Positions 56,037-64,000 of a stretch of DNA of 64,000 bases are shown here, piece by piece. The DNA comes from an uncultured Paracoccaceae bacterium (lineage in GTDB: Bacteria; Pseudomonadota; Alphaproteobacteria; Rhodobacterales; Rhodobacteraceae): assembly GCA_947495295.1 (NCBI GenBank), contig CANLYJ010000004.1, positions 262,841 to 326,840 on the forward strand, given 5' to 3'. The notes beneath the pieces were generated by a model. It ran no database searches, was not told the DNA's origin, and worked only from the letters and a program-made list of their open reading frames with translations. Position numbers and translations under genes: made by a program. Numbering within the stretch: position 1 is the first letter of the stretch; each line of letters opens with the position of its first letter.

Positions 56037-56468
56037 TTATCCACCCACAGCGTCTTGCGCGATTGCGTCCAAAAGCATCTGGACCTTTTGCATTTCACCG
56101 TCCGGGTAGGTCCGATAGCCGACCATGACCGCGTCGTCGCGTTCAGTGACAAAGATCCCGTAGGGACAATGGGCGATGTTCATCAGGTCAGCCTCCATCA
56201 CCTCGCGCGAGATTTGGGCAGAGCAGAACAGAAAGATATCGGCGGCTTCAAACAGTTTCACATCGCTGCCGACATCCGTGGCGGTACGGTTCAACATATC
56301 GCCGGTGTGGCTCACGTAATCGATGACCAGGCCCTTGCCGATAATCGCGTTTTCCACCGCAAAAGTCGCGTCATCAAAACTGCCATCGAAAGGGTATGTC
56401 ACAGCCTCCTGCCCAATGACGGGGGTCGCGGCCAAACCAAGAAAGGCACAGGCAAATAGATGTCTCAT
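56037..56468 (-). CDS. DUF302-family periplasmic protein
   Basis: The 143-residue protein has a signal peptide (1-19, '[10 protein letters not shown]') and a DUF302 domain: '[20 protein letters not shown]' and '[20 protein letters not shown]', with the conserved C-P. DUF302 proteins accompany sulfur-oxidation genes in several bacteria, but their activity is unknown. AGGAGG lies upstream of the ATG. A hairpin terminator separates it from soxF; hemA follows after 8 bases. Confidence 0.85.
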   Translation of the reverse strand: MRHLFACAFLGLAATPVIGQEAVTYPFDGSFDDATFAVENAIIGKGLVIDYVSHTGDMLNRTATDVGSDVKLFEAADIFLFCSAQISREVMEADLMNIAHCPYGIFVTERDDAVMVGYRTYPDGEMQKVQMLLDAIAQDAVGG

Positions 56469-56508
56469 GTCATTTCCTCCTTTGCGGAGTTTTACGCAGA
56501 AAAGCATG

Positions 56509-56536
56509 GCGGGCCCTGATCAAAATCAAGGCCCGC
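56509..56536 (-). terminator. Hairpin between soxF and the DUF302 gene
   Basis: On the minus strand 12-base arms (GCGGGCCTTGAT and ATCAGGGCCCGC, one mismatch) with a 4-base loop are followed by CATGCTTTTCTG. It lies 7 bases after the soxF stop, so transcription of DUF302-hemA may be partly independent of the sox genes. Confidence 0.7.
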
Positions 56537-56542
56537 ATGATT

Positions 56543-57805
56543 CTAGCCAAACATGTCCGCAACAATTCCGTCGTACCAACCGACGGATTCCTGATAGGTG
56601 GCGGCACGCAGATCATCGCTTTCGCCGGTCTGGCTGATGAACCCATCAACCTTTGCGATTTTCTCTTCTGTGGCCTCATAAGTGGCGCCGACCTTCACCC
56701 CATCCTCTGTATTGATCAGGGACCAGCATGTATTGGCGAAACGTGCAGGGAACACTGTTGAGCCGGTCAATGCGCCACGCACTGCATTCGCACACACCTT
56801 GGCCTGGCTGTTAGCTGAGAAGCCGGATTTTGGCATGTCGCCCTGTGCGGCTGCATCACCCAGAACATGGATGTTTGCATCCATCTTTGAGGACATATCG
56901 GCGGCATTCACAGGTGCCCAATTGCCTTCGGTGATGCCTGCGATCTCTGCAATGCGCCCGGCCTTCATGGCGGGGATTACATTGCAAACGTCGACATTGT
57001 TCACGTCGCCATCAATCGACAGTGTCATCGCGGTCGGATCAACGGACACGTCTGCGCCGCCGAAATCGGGACCAACGCGTTCGATCATCCCCGCGTAGTG
57101 ATCATTCCAGCCTTCCTCGAACAGACCTTGTTTTGAGAATTTCTCTTTGGGGTCCGCGATCAGGATCTTGGCCGTCGGGTTCACCTCTTTGAGCGTATGC
57201 GCAACCATCGAGATGCGTTCATAGGGGCCCGGTGGGCAGCGATAGGGGTTTGGCGGTGCAACCATCGCATAGGTTCCGCCCTGCGGCATCGCCATGATCT
57301 GCGCCTTGAGCAATTCGGTCTGCGACCCGCCCTTATAGGCGTGCGGCATCGCATTTTGCGATGACAAATCCCAGCCTTCAACAGCGCCATCAATGAAGTC
57401 GATACCGGGCGACAGGATCAGGCGGTCATAGGGCAGGCTTGCACCACCTGCCAGCGTAACGGTCTTGGCATCCCGATCAACGCCAACGGCCCAATCATGG
57501 ACCACGTTGATCCCATAGTCTGCAGCAAGCGTGCCGTAGCTGTGGCCCAGCGATTGCATGTCGCGGTAACCGCCGAGATAGAGGTTTGAGAAAAAGCAGG
57601 TGTAATAGGTGCGCGTCGGTTCAACCAAGGTGACATCAATTGCGCCTTCGCTGTCCTTGGCGATGTAGCGCGCCGCAGTAGCGCCACCCGCACCGCCGCC
57701 GATAACAACCACACGGGGTTTGCCCTGCGCGCGCACCATGGGTGCCGCCAACAAGCCCGCGGTCAAAGCCGCTGATCCAAGGAACGTCCTTCTGTTGTAA
57801 GTCAT
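56543..57805 (-). CDS. soxF: Sulfide dehydrogenase flavoprotein subunit SoxF (FCSD type)
   Basis: This 420-residue periplasmic flavoprotein pairs with the diheme SoxE to oxidise sulfide. A twin-arginine signal ('NRRTFLGSAALTAGLLA') precedes the FAD-binding 'VVVIGGGAGGATAARYIAK' (residues 33-50). Later regions include 'YRCPPGPYERISMVAHTL', characteristic of FCSD-type proteins with the redox Cys near 'TYYTCFFSNLYLGG'. The start at MTYNRRTF follows GGGAGGAAAG; an ATG seven codons upstream is weaker. SoxE lies 24 bases upstream. Confidence 0.93.
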   Translation of the reverse strand: MTYNRRTFLGSAALTAGLLAAPMVRAQGKPRVVVIGGGAGGATAARYIAKDSEGAIDVTLVEPTRTYYTCFFSNLYLGGYRDMQSLGHSYGTLAADYGINVVHDWAVGVDRDAKTVTLAGGASLPYDRLILSPGIDFIDGAVEGWDLSSQNAMPHAYKGGSQTELLKAQIMAMPQGGTYAMVAPPNPYRCPPGPYERISMVAHTLKEVNPTAKILIADPKEKFSKQGLFEEGWNDHYAGMIERVGPDFGGADVSVDPTAMTLSIDGDVNNVDVCNVIPAMKAGRIAEIAGITEGNWAPVNAADMSSKMDANIHVLGDAAAQGDMPKSGFSANSQAKVCANAVRGALTGSTVFPARFANTCWSLINTEDGVKVGATYEATEEKIAKVDGFISQTGESDDLRAATYQESVGWYDGIVADMFG

Positions 57806-57829
57806 TCTTTCCTCCCATTTTCGCATCAG

Positions 57830-58528
57830 TTATTCGATGTTTTCAAAATATGCCGCGAGCGCAGCAATCTCTTCATTCGACAGGCGGCCCGCCATCATCT
57901 GCATGACAGGATGGGCACGCACGCCGTCCTTGTAGGCGTGCATCACGACGACGAAATCCTCTGCTGGCCAATTGGTGATGGCCGGGATGCCATCAGTCGC
58001 GCCGCTGGCCTGATGGCAGGATGTGCATTCCCCCGAAAGGTATTCGCCATAGGCAGGGTCACCGATGATCGCCAAAACTTCGGGCGCGACCTCATGATCC
58101 ACTGCCGCAGCGGTTGGTGCCGCTTCTGGAATGTTGCCCGGGCTGGCCGAAAACTGGCGCAGATAGGCCAGCAGATCGTCGCGGTCTTTCTGGTCATCAA
58201 ATCCCCGAAAGCTCATGCGGGTCTTGGACACGAGCCTGCGCGGGTTTTCGATAAAATCGTCAAGCGTGTCGTAGGTCCAGATCAACCCGCCACTGGCTGC
58301 ACGCTGCATGCCTTCGGAATAGCGATAGTCTTCTGCCGCACCGGCAGGGCGGTCAAAAATGTTGTTCAAATGCGGGCCAATGCGGTCGCGCGCGCCTTCG
58401 CCAACCTGGTGGCATCCGCGACATTGCCTGAACAGGGCCTCACCGTTTTCCGCGTCGCCACCAACCTCTGCCCAGCTAGTGCCCGCAGCGCACAACAGCA
58501 CCATGAGGAAAACCCGCTGCCACATCAC
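57830..58528 (-). CDS. soxE: Diheme cytochrome c SoxE
   Basis: The 232-residue periplasmic cytochrome has a signal peptide (1-20) and two heme sites: CRGCH at 36-40 ('LFRQCRGCHQVGEGARDR') and CTSCH near residue 168 ('SGECTSCHQASGATDG'). It is the electron acceptor for SoxF. It overlaps soxD by four bases (TGATG), so the pair is translationally coupled. Confidence 0.93.
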   Translation of the reverse strand: MMWQRVFLMVLLCAAGTSWAEVGGDAENGEALFRQCRGCHQVGEGARDRIGPHLNNIFDRPAGAAEDYRYSEGMQRAASGGLIWTYDTLDDFIENPRRLVSKTRMSFRGFDDQKDRDDLLAYLRQFSASPGNIPEAAPTAAAVDHEVAPEVLAIIGDPAYGEYLSGECTSCHQASGATDGIPAITNWPAEDFVVVMHAYKDGVRAHPVMQMMAGRLSNEEIAALAAYFENIE

Positions 58529-59799
58529 TCTTCAAAACTCTCTAGATAGGCAATCAGGGCGGTGATATCGGCCTCTTCACGAACACCACGGAATGTCATC
58601 TTCGTTCCGGGCATCGTGCCGCGTGGGTCGGCAAGAAACGCTGCAAGGCTTTCAGCCGTCCACACTTCGCCTGCTGCATTCGCCTCTTGGAACACGTTGG
58701 AATAGCGGAACCCGTCGACCGAACCAATTGTGCGCCCGACCATCCCGTTCAAGGCCGGACCCGTGCGATTGCTGGCACCTTCCCCGACCTGGTGACAGGA
58801 TTTGCACTGTCGAAATGCGCCTTCGCCTGCGACAACAAGTGCCGGATCTGGACCACCAGCGTCCTCTGAGGTCGTGGCCGCGGCGGCGTCATCTGATGCC
58901 GAAAATACCGGGCCGTCCCCGGTGGTGGCATGGTTCATCACTGAATCGCCGCCGCCTTCTGGCGTCACGTCAAGGAAGGTCGCGCGCATTGTGATTTCAA
59001 CGGTTTCCTTGCAATTCGCCATGCAAGGTTCTGCCCGCCACTCAGCGTACTCAAGCTCTGGACGGTCATCGACGACGAACCCATCGCTATTATACATCTC
59101 GACATCGGTGAAGTTTTCGTGGCTCAGCTCAAAGTCATCGTCGACCAGATCATTGGAATAGAGGATGTATGCGACAATGGCGTAAGTTTCGTCAGGCGTC
59201 AGTGTCCCGGCCTCGCCAAAGGGCATGGACCGGTTGATGTAATCCCAGGCTGTTGACAGATGCGGCCAGTAAGACCCGACCGTCTTGACCGGGTCCTTAT
59301 CGGCGAGCGTGTCGAAACCGCCTGCAAGAACGGGCCAGTTCCCAACGCCTTCGGCGAAATCACCATGGCAAGAGGCGCATTTTTCAACAAATACTTCTTC
59401 CCCTGTCCATACATCGCCGCGCCCTTCCGGCAGGCCCCGCCCGTCCGGCAGAACATCGACGTCCCATGCGGCAAGCTCTTCTTCCAATGCCGCGCGCCCA
59501 AGCTCATAGGTGCCGTCAATCACCGGTGCGGGCGCCGTCAGACTGCCTGCGGTATTGGCGGCATCCGCTGCAATTTGTTGAAGCGCGTCACGCTCTGACA
59601 TGAGGCGCGCAGCCTCTGCCGCAGCTGCTTGCGCCTCTGCACTTGCACTGGCTGCTGTCGCTTCGACCTGTTGGACACGGGTTTCCAGCGTTTCAATTGT
59701 CTGTGCACCGTACTGCCGTGACGACAGGCCATATGCCAAGCCAAGACCAAGTGCGGTGAACCCAAGCGCAGGGACAAATAGGTTAAGAGACTTCGACAT
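58525..59799 (-). CDS. soxD: Cytochrome c subunit of sulfane dehydrogenase, SoxD
   Basis: The 424-residue protein takes electrons from the molybdenum subunit SoxC. The N-terminal hydrophobic anchor ('NLFVPALGFTALGLGLAYGL') is followed by an Ala/Glu-rich coiled stretch (40-80), then heme site CASCH at 141-145 and a second CKSCH at about 332-336. The C-terminal domain ('TGPALNGMVGRTIGSVDGF') is the usual second heme domain. Overlaps soxC by 17 bases and soxE by 4. Confidence 0.93.
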   Translation of the reverse strand: MSKSLNLFVPALGFTALGLGLAYGLSSRQYGAQTIETLETRVQQVEATAASASAEAQAAAAEAARLMSERDALQQIAADAANTAGSLTAPAPVIDGTYELGRAALEEELAAWDVDVLPDGRGLPEGRGDVWTGEEVFVEKCASCHGDFAEGVGNWPVLAGGFDTLADKDPVKTVGSYWPHLSTAWDYINRSMPFGEAGTLTPDETYAIVAYILYSNDLVDDDFELSHENFTDVEMYNSDGFVVDDRPELEYAEWRAEPCMANCKETVEITMRATFLDVTPEGGGDSVMNHATTGDGPVFSASDDAAAATTSEDAGGPDPALVVAGEGAFRQCKSCHQVGEGASNRTGPALNGMVGRTIGSVDGFRYSNVFQEANAAGEVWTAESLAAFLADPRGTMPGTKMTFRGVREEADITALIAYLESFEE

Positions 59800-61057
59800 T
59801 CTCGGCGATCCCTTCTTCGTTCACAAACCAGGTTTGGATGCAGTTGTTGTGGTAGACCGCGTTTTCGCCGCGCATGTCGCGCAGCTGATCCTTGGTCGGC
59901 TGGACATAGCCGGTTTCGTCAATCGCGCGGGATTGCAGCAGCATCGGGCTGCCGTCCCATTTGGTATCCAGATAAAACCGGGTCAGCGCCTTTGTGTCGC
60001 CTTGCTTGCCCAGGCGCGCGGTTTCCCACGTAATCCCGCCGTCCTTTGACACATCGACGCGGGTGATTTGCCCATGGCCGGACCAGGCCAGACCAGAAAT
60101 CACCAGCGGACCTGATCCATGCGTGATCGGCATCTGCGGGCTGGGTGAGGTGATGACGGATTTTGCGTCCATCACCCATGTCCATTTGCGCGCGATGCCG
60201 TTTTCGTAGACGTCGGTGTATTTGGATGTCTCTTCGCGGCTTTCCACGGCCATGTCGGTGACTTCGACACGACGCAGCCATTTCACCCACATATTGCCTT
60301 CCCAGCCGGGTACGACCAGCCGGACGGGGTAGCCGTGTTCCATCCGCAGCGCTTCGCCATTGGCCTTGAACGCCACAAGCACGTCATCGAGTGCCTTTTC
60401 CATCGGGATCGAACGCCCGTTGGACGATGCGTCGGCCCCTTCGACATAGACCCATTTGTCGGAAAGATCGCCCGCAGCTTCGAGGCCCGCCTCACGCAGC
60501 AGCGTGCGCAGTGGGATGCCCGTGTATTCCATGTTGTGGATCATGCCATGGGTGAACTGTGCGCCGTTCAACTGCGCACCAGCCCATTCCATGCCGGTAT
60601 TGGCCGCGCATTCGCAGAAATACACGTGGTTTTCCCGCGGGAACCGCTCCAAGTCGGCATAGCTAAAGATCAGCGGGCGGTCGACCAGCCCGTTGATCAT
60701 CAGGCGGTAGTCTTCCTTGGACAGCTCAATCGCGCCAGAATGGTGGCGTTCAAAGGCGCAGCCCTGCGGCGTGATGGTCCCATCCAGTGCGTGGATGGGA
60801 GTGAAGTTGATTGATGAGATGGGGGATGCCGTCAGCCATTCCACATTGCGGCGTACAACGTCGCTTTCAAACTTGATCGGCAGGCCATAGGGCGTTTCAT
60901 CAACGCCAGCCCCTGTATAGGATGCCCAATCCTGCAGCTCTGTGATCTTGGGGTCGGGTGTGCCTTGTGCAGCCGCCCCGCCCGCGACGGAGCCTGCTGC
61001 AATCGCGGCACTGCCACGCAGGAATGAGCGTCGTGATGGTTTGAAGAATTCATCCAT
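59783..61057 (-). CDS. soxC: Sulfane dehydrogenase molybdenum subunit SoxC
   Basis: The 424-residue sulfite-oxidase-type protein oxidises the sulfane sulfur on SoxYZ-Cys-S-SH to sulfone (periplasm). The twin-arginine signal ('RRSFLRGSAAIAAGSVAGGA') is at 9-28. The Mo-ligand is probably Cys150 in 'VYFCECAANTGMEWAGAQ', and C-terminal 'ITHGSGPLVISGLAWSGHGQ' is the dimerisation domain. I chose MDEFFK as start because GGAG lies nine bases upstream; an ATG six codons earlier is possible. Presence of SoxCD predicts complete thiosulfate oxidation without sulfur globules. Confidence 0.95.
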   Translation of the reverse strand: MDEFFKPSRRSFLRGSAAIAAGSVAGGAAAQGTPDPKITELQDWASYTGAGVDETPYGLPIKFESDVVRRNVEWLTASPISSINFTPIHALDGTITPQGCAFERHHSGAIELSKEDYRLMINGLVDRPLIFSYADLERFPRENHVYFCECAANTGMEWAGAQLNGAQFTHGMIHNMEYTGIPLRTLLREAGLEAAGDLSDKWVYVEGADASSNGRSIPMEKALDDVLVAFKANGEALRMEHGYPVRLVVPGWEGNMWVKWLRRVEVTDMAVESREETSKYTDVYENGIARKWTWVMDAKSVITSPSPQMPITHGSGPLVISGLAWSGHGQITRVDVSKDGGITWETARLGKQGDTKALTRFYLDTKWDGSPMLLQSRAIDETGYVQPTKDQLRDMRGENAVYHNNCIQTWFVNEEGIAENVEVS

Positions 61058-61071
61058 TGCTCTTGGTCTCC

Positions 61072-62775
61072 TCATGCACCGGCCACGGTGACGCTGGTGT
61101 TTGGCGCCACGCTCACCGTGCCTTTTTTACGAATATGGTTTTCAACAACGTCCCAGATTGGTGGGCCTTCTGTGCCTTCATTGACCGAGGCCCAGCCGGC
61201 GACGACGTATGTCTTGGATGGATCAATCGCCTCGCCTGTGCGCGGCAGGGTCAAGTCGGATATCCGCTCACCAATCGGCTTGCTGACATCAATGCGGTAG
61301 CCCATGCCGCCGACACGGACCATGTCACCGCCTTGCTGATAATAGGGGTCTGTGTTGAACAGGTTGTCGGCGACGTCTTCCATAATTGTATGGATGAATT
61401 CGCCTGTCATTTCAGTGCGATAAGCATTTGGATAGGTCATCGAGGTGACGTTCCAGATGTCTTCGCGCGTGATATCCTGATCGGGCATGATGGACGGCCC
61501 CCAGCGCACGCCGGGTGACAGTGATATGTCAGCGTCGCGTTCTTCGATCAGCGCCTCGCAGATCAGGTCATCCCATGATCCGTTGAAATTGCCGCGGCGG
61601 TAGAGCAGCGTGTCGTCTGCTGTTTTGCCAATAACCTCTGTCAGGTCATCAAGGAACGGGGCGCGTTCAGCATCAATGGCCGCCGCCACATCCGCATCAG
61701 GAGTAATCACATCCGAAAAGATCGGGATCAGTTTGTGGCGGAAGCCCATCATGCGCCCGTCGCGCACGTCCAGATCAACACGGCTGACGAATTTGCCATT
61801 CGAACCAGAGGCCACGATGATGGTTTCCCCAACAAGAACCGGTTCAGGAAGCGCGTCATGCGTGTGACCCGACAGGATCACGTCGATCCCCGTCACCCGC
61901 TCTGCCATCTTTTTGTCCACGTCGAAGCCATTATGCGACAGGCAGACGACCAGCTCTGCGCCTTGTCCGCGGACCTCATCAACCATTTCCTGCATCCGCT
62001 GGTCACGGATCCCGAAAGAGTATTCCGGGAACATCCAGCCGGGATTGGCGATGGGCATGTAAGGAAAGGCCTGCCCGATGACAGCGATCTTCACGCCACC
62101 GCGTTCAAAGAATTTGTAAGGCGCGAAATCCTCGGCTGGTTCGTCCCATTCGGCATCAAATATATTCTGACCGAGTGCTGCGAAAGGGAGGTTGTTTACA
62201 ATATCGCGCACCCGGTCAGAGCCCAGCGTGAATTCCCAATGGAAGGTCATCGCGTCAGGCTTCAACAGGTTCATGATATTCACCACATCCTGCCCTTCGG
62301 TGTGATAGCAGGTGTAAGAACCGTGCCAGGTATCGCCACCATCCAGCAGCAGCGCATCCGGGCGCTCTGCGCGAATGCTGTTCACCACGGTTGCGACACG
62401 GTCCATCCCGCCCATCTGGCCGTAAGCCTGCCCAAGGGCTGTGAAATCATCGTAGCTGAGCGCGTAATGGGAGGCGCTGCCATCGGCGATCCCGTAAAGC
62501 TTGCGGAAATCCGCGCCGGTTATGTGGGGCACATGGCCTTTATTGGACCCGACCCCAAGGTTGATTTCTGGTTCACGGAACCAGATTGGCTTTAGCTGGG
62601 CATGGATGTCGGTGATGTGGATGAGTGACACGTTGCCAAATGTATCGAATTGCAGCAGGTCACTTTGCGAAAGCGACTGCTGCGCGGCCAGTCTGCCCCA
62701 GTTTCCAAAACCAGACGCACCAACGATCGCCGAAGCAGCCATGCTGGCCTGCAGAAAATCACGTCGAGATATCAT
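61072..62775 (-). CDS. soxB: Thiosulfohydrolase SoxB
   Basis: This dinuclear manganese hydrolase (567 residues) releases sulfate from SoxYZ-bound thiosulfate adducts in the periplasm. It has a twin-arginine signal ('SRRDFLQASMAASAIVGASG'). The metal-binding motifs are 'LIHITDIHAQLKP' (Asp56, His58), 'LLLDGGDTWHGSYT', 'TFHWEFTLGSDRV', 'CLSHNGFDVDKK' and 'LSGHTHDALP'. The C-terminal 5'-nucleotidase-type domain follows. It lies 100 bases downstream of soxA with a terminator-like hairpin between. Confidence 0.96.
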   Translation of the reverse strand: MISRRDFLQASMAASAIVGASGFGNWGRLAAQQSLSQSDLLQFDTFGNVSLIHITDIHAQLKPIWFREPEINLGVGSNKGHVPHITGADFRKLYGIADGSASHYALSYDDFTALGQAYGQMGGMDRVATVVNSIRAERPDALLLDGGDTWHGSYTCYHTEGQDVVNIMNLLKPDAMTFHWEFTLGSDRVRDIVNNLPFAALGQNIFDAEWDEPAEDFAPYKFFERGGVKIAVIGQAFPYMPIANPGWMFPEYSFGIRDQRMQEMVDEVRGQGAELVVCLSHNGFDVDKKMAERVTGIDVILSGHTHDALPEPVLVGETIIVASGSNGKFVSRVDLDVRDGRMMGFRHKLIPIFSDVITPDADVAAAIDAERAPFLDDLTEVIGKTADDTLLYRRGNFNGSWDDLICEALIEERDADISLSPGVRWGPSIMPDQDITREDIWNVTSMTYPNAYRTEMTGEFIHTIMEDVADNLFNTDPYYQQGGDMVRVGGMGYRIDVSKPIGERISDLTLPRTGEAIDPSKTYVVAGWASVNEGTEGPPIWDVVENHIRKKGTVSVAPNTSVTVAGA

Positions 62776-62836
62776 GGTTCTTTTCCTGTGTTTCAGTCAT
62801 CACATGCGAAAAACTGAATGTTTATAGAAAGAGAAA

Positions 62837-62864
62837 ACCCGCCCCTGATTGCTCAGGCGCGGGT
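62837..62864 (-). terminator. Hairpin with U-rich tail between soxA and soxB
   Basis: On the minus strand ACCCGCGCCTGA and TCAGGGGCGGGT (one mismatch) enclose GCAA and are followed by TTTCTCTTTCT. It begins 11 bases after the soxA stop. It would act as a partial terminator, giving more soxZA than soxBCDEF message, or protect the soxA message. Confidence 0.8.
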
Positions 62865-62875
62865 CCTTGGCTCGG

Positions 62876-63721
62876 TTAGTTACGGACGGATGGCCCTTCG
62901 ACGGACAAACCGTTGCCGCGGGACGCGACATAAAGTTCCAGCGCGATGAATTCTTCTGAGCCCACACCGTATGTTTCGGCCCGTGTGTCACGCACACAGC
63001 CTTTGAAACGGGAATGCGCACCGTTCAGCTTGGCATTTTTCAGGCGATAGACCGGAAAGCCATTGATCTGACCCTGGCTCAGGTGATCCGCGCGGATGTA
63101 GTTGCCGTAATTGTCTTCATGACAATTTGCGCAGGACAGATCCAACTGGCCGGTCCGGGTGTAATATAGGTCTCTGCCCTGTTCCCACATTGACTGGGCA
63201 GGCCCGTCAATGGCGACATTGATCGGTGTTCCGCGCCCGACAGAAGACAATAGCGCCTCCATGTTCAGCATGTCACTGCCATCATATTTCCAGGCTTCTG
63301 CACCCATCTGTTCGGTGCGGCAGCCATTGATTTGCATGGCAAGCGTGCGGACTTCTTCAGCCTCGTCATTCCACTTGGGGTATGTCGCGCGCGCATCGGC
63401 GAGGCTTTCGGGCTCATTGTGGCAGTCGGCGCAGGCCTTCCCTTCGGAGCCTTCGGCCACCGCCCATGCATCGCGGCCCTGATCGACGAAAATCATGCCC
63501 GGATTGTCAAAATCATCCATTTGCAACGCCTGAGTTTCGTCGGAACGGAAAATCCAGCCGGAATAGATCTTGCTCAGATTGTCTAGATGTTCGGGCGCCT
63601 CTGTGCGCACTTTGATCTCGGTTTCACCATTGATGACCAGATTTGCCGCCTCATCCGCGCCAACTTGCACCCCCGTCGTCAGGGTAAGGGCCATGACCCC
63701 AGTTTTTACAAATGTCTTCAT
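62876..63721 (-). CDS. soxA: Sulfur-oxidation diheme cytochrome SoxA
   Basis: The 281-residue subunit, with SoxX (not in the window), forms the L-cysteine S-thiosulfotransferase that attaches thiosulfate to SoxYZ. Signal peptide about 1-22. Heme sites are CADCH at 97-101 and CANCH at 197-201; the persulfide cysteine is Cys242 in 'RFKGCVRDTRAETYG'. It lies 30 bases downstream of soxZ on the minus strand. Two hemes match the diheme SoxA type. Confidence 0.94.
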   Translation of the reverse strand: MKTFVKTGVMALTLTTGVQVGADEAANLVINGETEIKVRTEAPEHLDNLSKIYSGWIFRSDETQALQMDDFDNPGMIFVDQGRDAWAVAEGSEGKACADCHNEPESLADARATYPKWNDEAEEVRTLAMQINGCRTEQMGAEAWKYDGSDMLNMEALLSSVGRGTPINVAIDGPAQSMWEQGRDLYYTRTGQLDLSCANCHEDNYGNYIRADHLSQGQINGFPVYRLKNAKLNGAHSRFKGCVRDTRAETYGVGSEEFIALELYVASRGNGLSVEGPSVRN

Positions 63722-63751
63722 CGATATCGACCCTCCCCGGCGATAACGCGA

Positions 63752-64000
63752 TCAGCTAACCGCGATTTCCTTTGTTTCTGTGTAGACGTCGCCGTCATCG
63801 TCGTACCAAGTGAATTCGAATGTGCCGGACTCTGGCACCGCAGCATCAAATTCAAAGAACGGGTTGGTCGAGATCGCAGGTTCCATCTGTACGTCGATCA
63901 CCGTCTCGCCGTTGAAGGTGCAGGTGAACCGGTTGATGATGGACCGTGGAATAACGTTGCCATCGCCATCTTTGCGCTGACCGGATTCCATCTTGTGGCT
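63752..64000 (-). CDS. soxZ: Sulfur-carrier partner SoxZ, 5' part beyond window
   Basis: The visible 82 residues are the C-terminal part of SoxZ, the beta-sandwich partner of SoxY that holds sulfur intermediates. Recognisable are 'MESGQRKDGDGNVIPRSIIN' and 'FFEFDAAVPESGTFEFTWYD'. The reading frame is open to the window edge; SoxZ is about 109 residues, so roughly 27 are missing. SoxY and soxX should lie beyond the edge. Confidence 0.9.
   Translation of the reverse strand, partial: SHKMESGQRKDGDGNVIPRSIINRFTCTFNGETVIDVQMEPAISTNPFFEFDAAVPESGTFEFTWYDDDGDVYTETKEIAVS

Noticed and set aside
54838..56109. 423-residue plus-strand frame opposite hemA
   Set aside because: hemA motifs are complete on the minus strand; the opposite frame has no domain.
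1..64000. tRNA, rRNA or phage genes
   Set aside because: I found no cloverleaf-like sequences, ribosomal RNA segments, integrase or phage structural genes in the gaps.

Overview
The window looks like a chromosomal segment of a Rhodobacteraceae (Roseobacter-group) alphaproteobacterium. The basis is gene content, not a database match: a choXWV/betICBA choline cluster, a PccR-type propionyl-CoA regulator beside propionyl-CoA carboxylase, an HdaA-type DnaA homologue, a C4-pathway 5-aminolevulinate synthase, and a SoxZABCDEF thiosulfate-oxidation cluster. Coding density is high, with many ATGA/TGATG start-stop overlaps. No rRNA, tRNA or CRISPR array was seen.

Layout. 0-3.9 kb: a 5'-truncated SLC13-type permease, YebC, an EamA transporter and a GFA-family zinc protein. 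4-12.2 kb: choline uptake (choXWV, minus strand) diverging from betI-betC-betB-betA, which turns choline-O-sulfate or choline into glycine betaine; a palindromic candidate BetI operator lies between the two arms. 12.2-24.5 kb: a nuclease, then propionyl-CoA assimilation (PccR-type regulator, efflux MFS, pccB, small unknown genes, pccA, methylmalonyl-CoA mutase). TTTGCA direct repeats precede both the regulator and pccB. 24.5-32.9 kb: a TerB/DnaJ protein, an EEP hydrolase, polyphosphate genes ppx and ppk, hdaA, an AI-2E-type permease and YceI. 33-48 kb: mixed housekeeping (proS, lolCD) and accessory genes: a LysM/solute-binding fusion, an Ala-rich coiled protein, a cassette with two cytochromes c and a DUF3047 protein, and a gene-poor stretch with a decayed transposase. 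48-51.8 kb: a dCache/PAS histidine kinase and FixJ-like regulator, followed by a 262-bp MITE-like element and an IS5-type transposase remnant. 51.8-64 kb: two MBL-fold proteins on the plus strand and, on the minus strand, soxZ (cut by the window edge)-soxA-soxB-soxC-soxD-soxE-soxF, a DUF302 protein, hemA and a YeeE/YedE sulfur transporter.

Together the genes suggest a marine heterotroph that takes up choline for osmoprotection and carbon, channels propionyl-CoA to succinyl-CoA, stores polyphosphate, and gains extra energy from thiosulfate with the SoxCD-dependent pathway. hemA lies directly downstream of the cytochrome-rich sox genes and may supply their heme.

Less expected signals are: two nearly identical 262-bp inverted-repeat elements 18 kb apart, one of which forms the stop codon of the response regulator; a block of three palindromes at an exact 25-nt period; a dispersed GGTCGGCAAA repeat; and a small beta-rich domain ending in a Cys-Cys-Pro motif shared by two otherwise unrelated secreted proteins.
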